6,330 nt of DNA, from positions 1-6,330 of the forward strand of contig JAZOVD010000004.1 of the NCBI GenBank assembly GCA_045658525.1. Reading direction: 5' to 3'. The DNA comes from SIG673 sp045658525. Its GTDB lineage: Bacteria > Bacillota > Clostridia > Oscillospirales > CAG-272. Within the stretch, counting starts at the first letter, position 1. Each line of letters starts with the position of its first letter. The notes beneath the pieces are model-generated. The model was given only the letters and a program-made list of their open reading frames with translations. It did not search any database and had not been told where the DNA came from. Positions 5,403 through 6,330 of the stretch are shown one piece after another. Both the position numbers and the translations under genes were made by a program.

Positions 5403-6330
5403 TTACCTTGAAATACTGCCCGCGTAAGCAAGAAGTCTCGTTTTTACTCTCGTCTCTCCGAGAACGCGCATTACCTCATACATATCGGGGGAGTTGAGTC
5501 TTCCCGTTACGGCAAGACGTATAAATGATGAAACGTCCGCAACGCTTCCCTTGAACGCTTCGGGGTCAGCCTTGTAGGCTTTCATATCCGCGGCATAACC
5601 GAGCTCTGCGCCTATCTGCTTGATCTTTTCAAACCATACGTCCTGAGTATCGTTTTCGTTATATACACCCGCAAAGTCGCAGAGTATCCTTTCAACGTCG
5701 GAAAGGTCTGTGCCTTCGGGGAGCGTTTCGGTAACCTCGAAAAGCTCATCGTAGAAGAAGCCCATATAAGCCTTGACCTCGCCCCAAGCTCCGAAATCCT
5801 TTCTCGGCTTTTTGCCGCCTCTGCCGATAGCGAATACCGCTTTGGCGTATTCGGGGTCACGTTTAAGAAGTGTTGCAAACTCCGTATCGAACTCGCTTGC
5901 CCACTCGGTCACGCCGTCGTATATCTGCTGTGCCGTGTACTTGCAGAGAACGTTTTTGGAAACGTCTCCGAGCTTAGCAAAATCGAAAAGACAACCCGAG
6001 GTGCTCATCTTCTTTATGGAGAAGGGGAAATCCGTGTACTTTTTGTCGGGGTTCTGCATGTGCCACTCCTCGTAGTTTGAGTTAAGGAGCGTCATAACGT
6101 ACTCCATAACGCAGTCGGGAGCGTAGCCCATACGCTTATAATCGTTCATATTGGCGCCCATATCACGCTTGGAAAGCTTCTTTTTCGCGCCGTTTTCGAG
6201 CTTCATTATCTGCGCTATGTGCATATACTTGGGGAGCTTAAACCCGAGATATTTAAAGAGCTGTATGTGCTTGGGAAGTGAGGGGAGCCATTCCTCTCCG
6301 CGGATAACGTGGGTAGTTCCCATAAGCTTG
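5403..6330 (-). CDS. gltX: Glutamyl-tRNA synthetase, C-terminal part (5' end outside the window)
   Basis: An open frame enters from the right edge and ends at a TAA at 5403-5405, giving 309 visible codons, stop not counted; family length is roughly 480-560, so the Rossmann half with the HIGH motif is missing. The Met at 6323 is internal: the frame continues upstream (Lys-Leu) and the following GTTHVIRGEEW is mid-protein in GluRS. KKKLSKRD (KLSKR at 6165-6179) is the KMSKS loop that stabilises the activated state. After it comes a Clostridia-type segment (DYKRMGYAPDCVMEYVMTLLNSNYEEW) and the all-helical anticodon-binding region. The enzyme charges glutamate onto tRNA-Glu, and in lineages lacking GlnRS also onto tRNA-Gln. 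Promoter and leader, including any T-box, would lie beyond the window. It could be one of two GluRS paralogues if the genome has both. Confidence 0.93.
   Translation of the reverse strand, partial: KLMGTTHVIRGEEWLPSLPKHIQLFKYLGFKLPKYMHIAQIMKLENGAKKKLSKRDMGANMNDYKRMGYAPDCVMEYVMTLLNSNYEEWHMQNPDKKYTDFPFSIKKMSTSGCLFDFAKLGDVSKNVLCKYTAQQIYDGVTEWASEFDTEFATLLKRDPEYAKAVFAIGRGGKKPRKDFGAWGEVKAYMGFFYDELFEVTETLPEGTDLSDVERILCDFAGVYNENDTQDVWFEKIKQIGAELGYAADMKAYKADPEAFKGSVADVSSFIRLAVTGRLNSPDMYEVMRVLGETRVKTRLLAYAGSISR

Overview
The window looks like a piece of a Firmicutes chromosome, most likely an uncultured gut Clostridia (Oscillospiraceae/Ruminococcaceae-like). I infer this from protein flavour (a Clostridia-type GluRS, a GlnRS, a Na/Pi symporter fused to PhoU, an intracellular pectinase-like GH28 protein), strong AGGAG-type ribosome binding sites, TTGACA/TATAAT promoters and moderate base composition. 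I cannot name a species from sequence alone.

Layout, left to right. Positions 1-346 hold no gene. They are an array of short stem-loops joined by a recurring 9-base linker (GATTNCATA or its reverse complement), and a 118-base block occurs twice at a spacing of 217 bases (1-118 and 218-335, 4 mismatches). A clear promoter at 385-413 then drives a single plus-strand gene (442-1830) for a GH28-family beta-helix protein with no signal peptide. It ends at a strong hairpin terminator (1837-1866), which also serves the convergent minus-strand gene. That gene (1876-3558) encodes a Na+/phosphate symporter with a C-terminal PhoU domain and has its own promoter at about 3611-3646. The rest of the window is the end of a minus-strand operon: the C-terminal part of glutamyl-tRNA synthetase (5403-6330, running off the right edge), 33 bases, then a complete glutaminyl-tRNA synthetase (3714-5369) and an intrinsic terminator (3671-3699).

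The genes form three independent transcription units: pectin-type sugar use, phosphate transport, and glutamate/glutamine tRNA charging. Nothing links them into one system. Two protein details deserve attention. The GH28 protein keeps its acidic triad but has lost the other canonical catalytic motif residues. The GlnRS carries HIGS instead of HIGH. The least explained part of the window is the modular hairpin array at the left edge. I found no defence system, CRISPR array, transposase gene or structural RNA gene.
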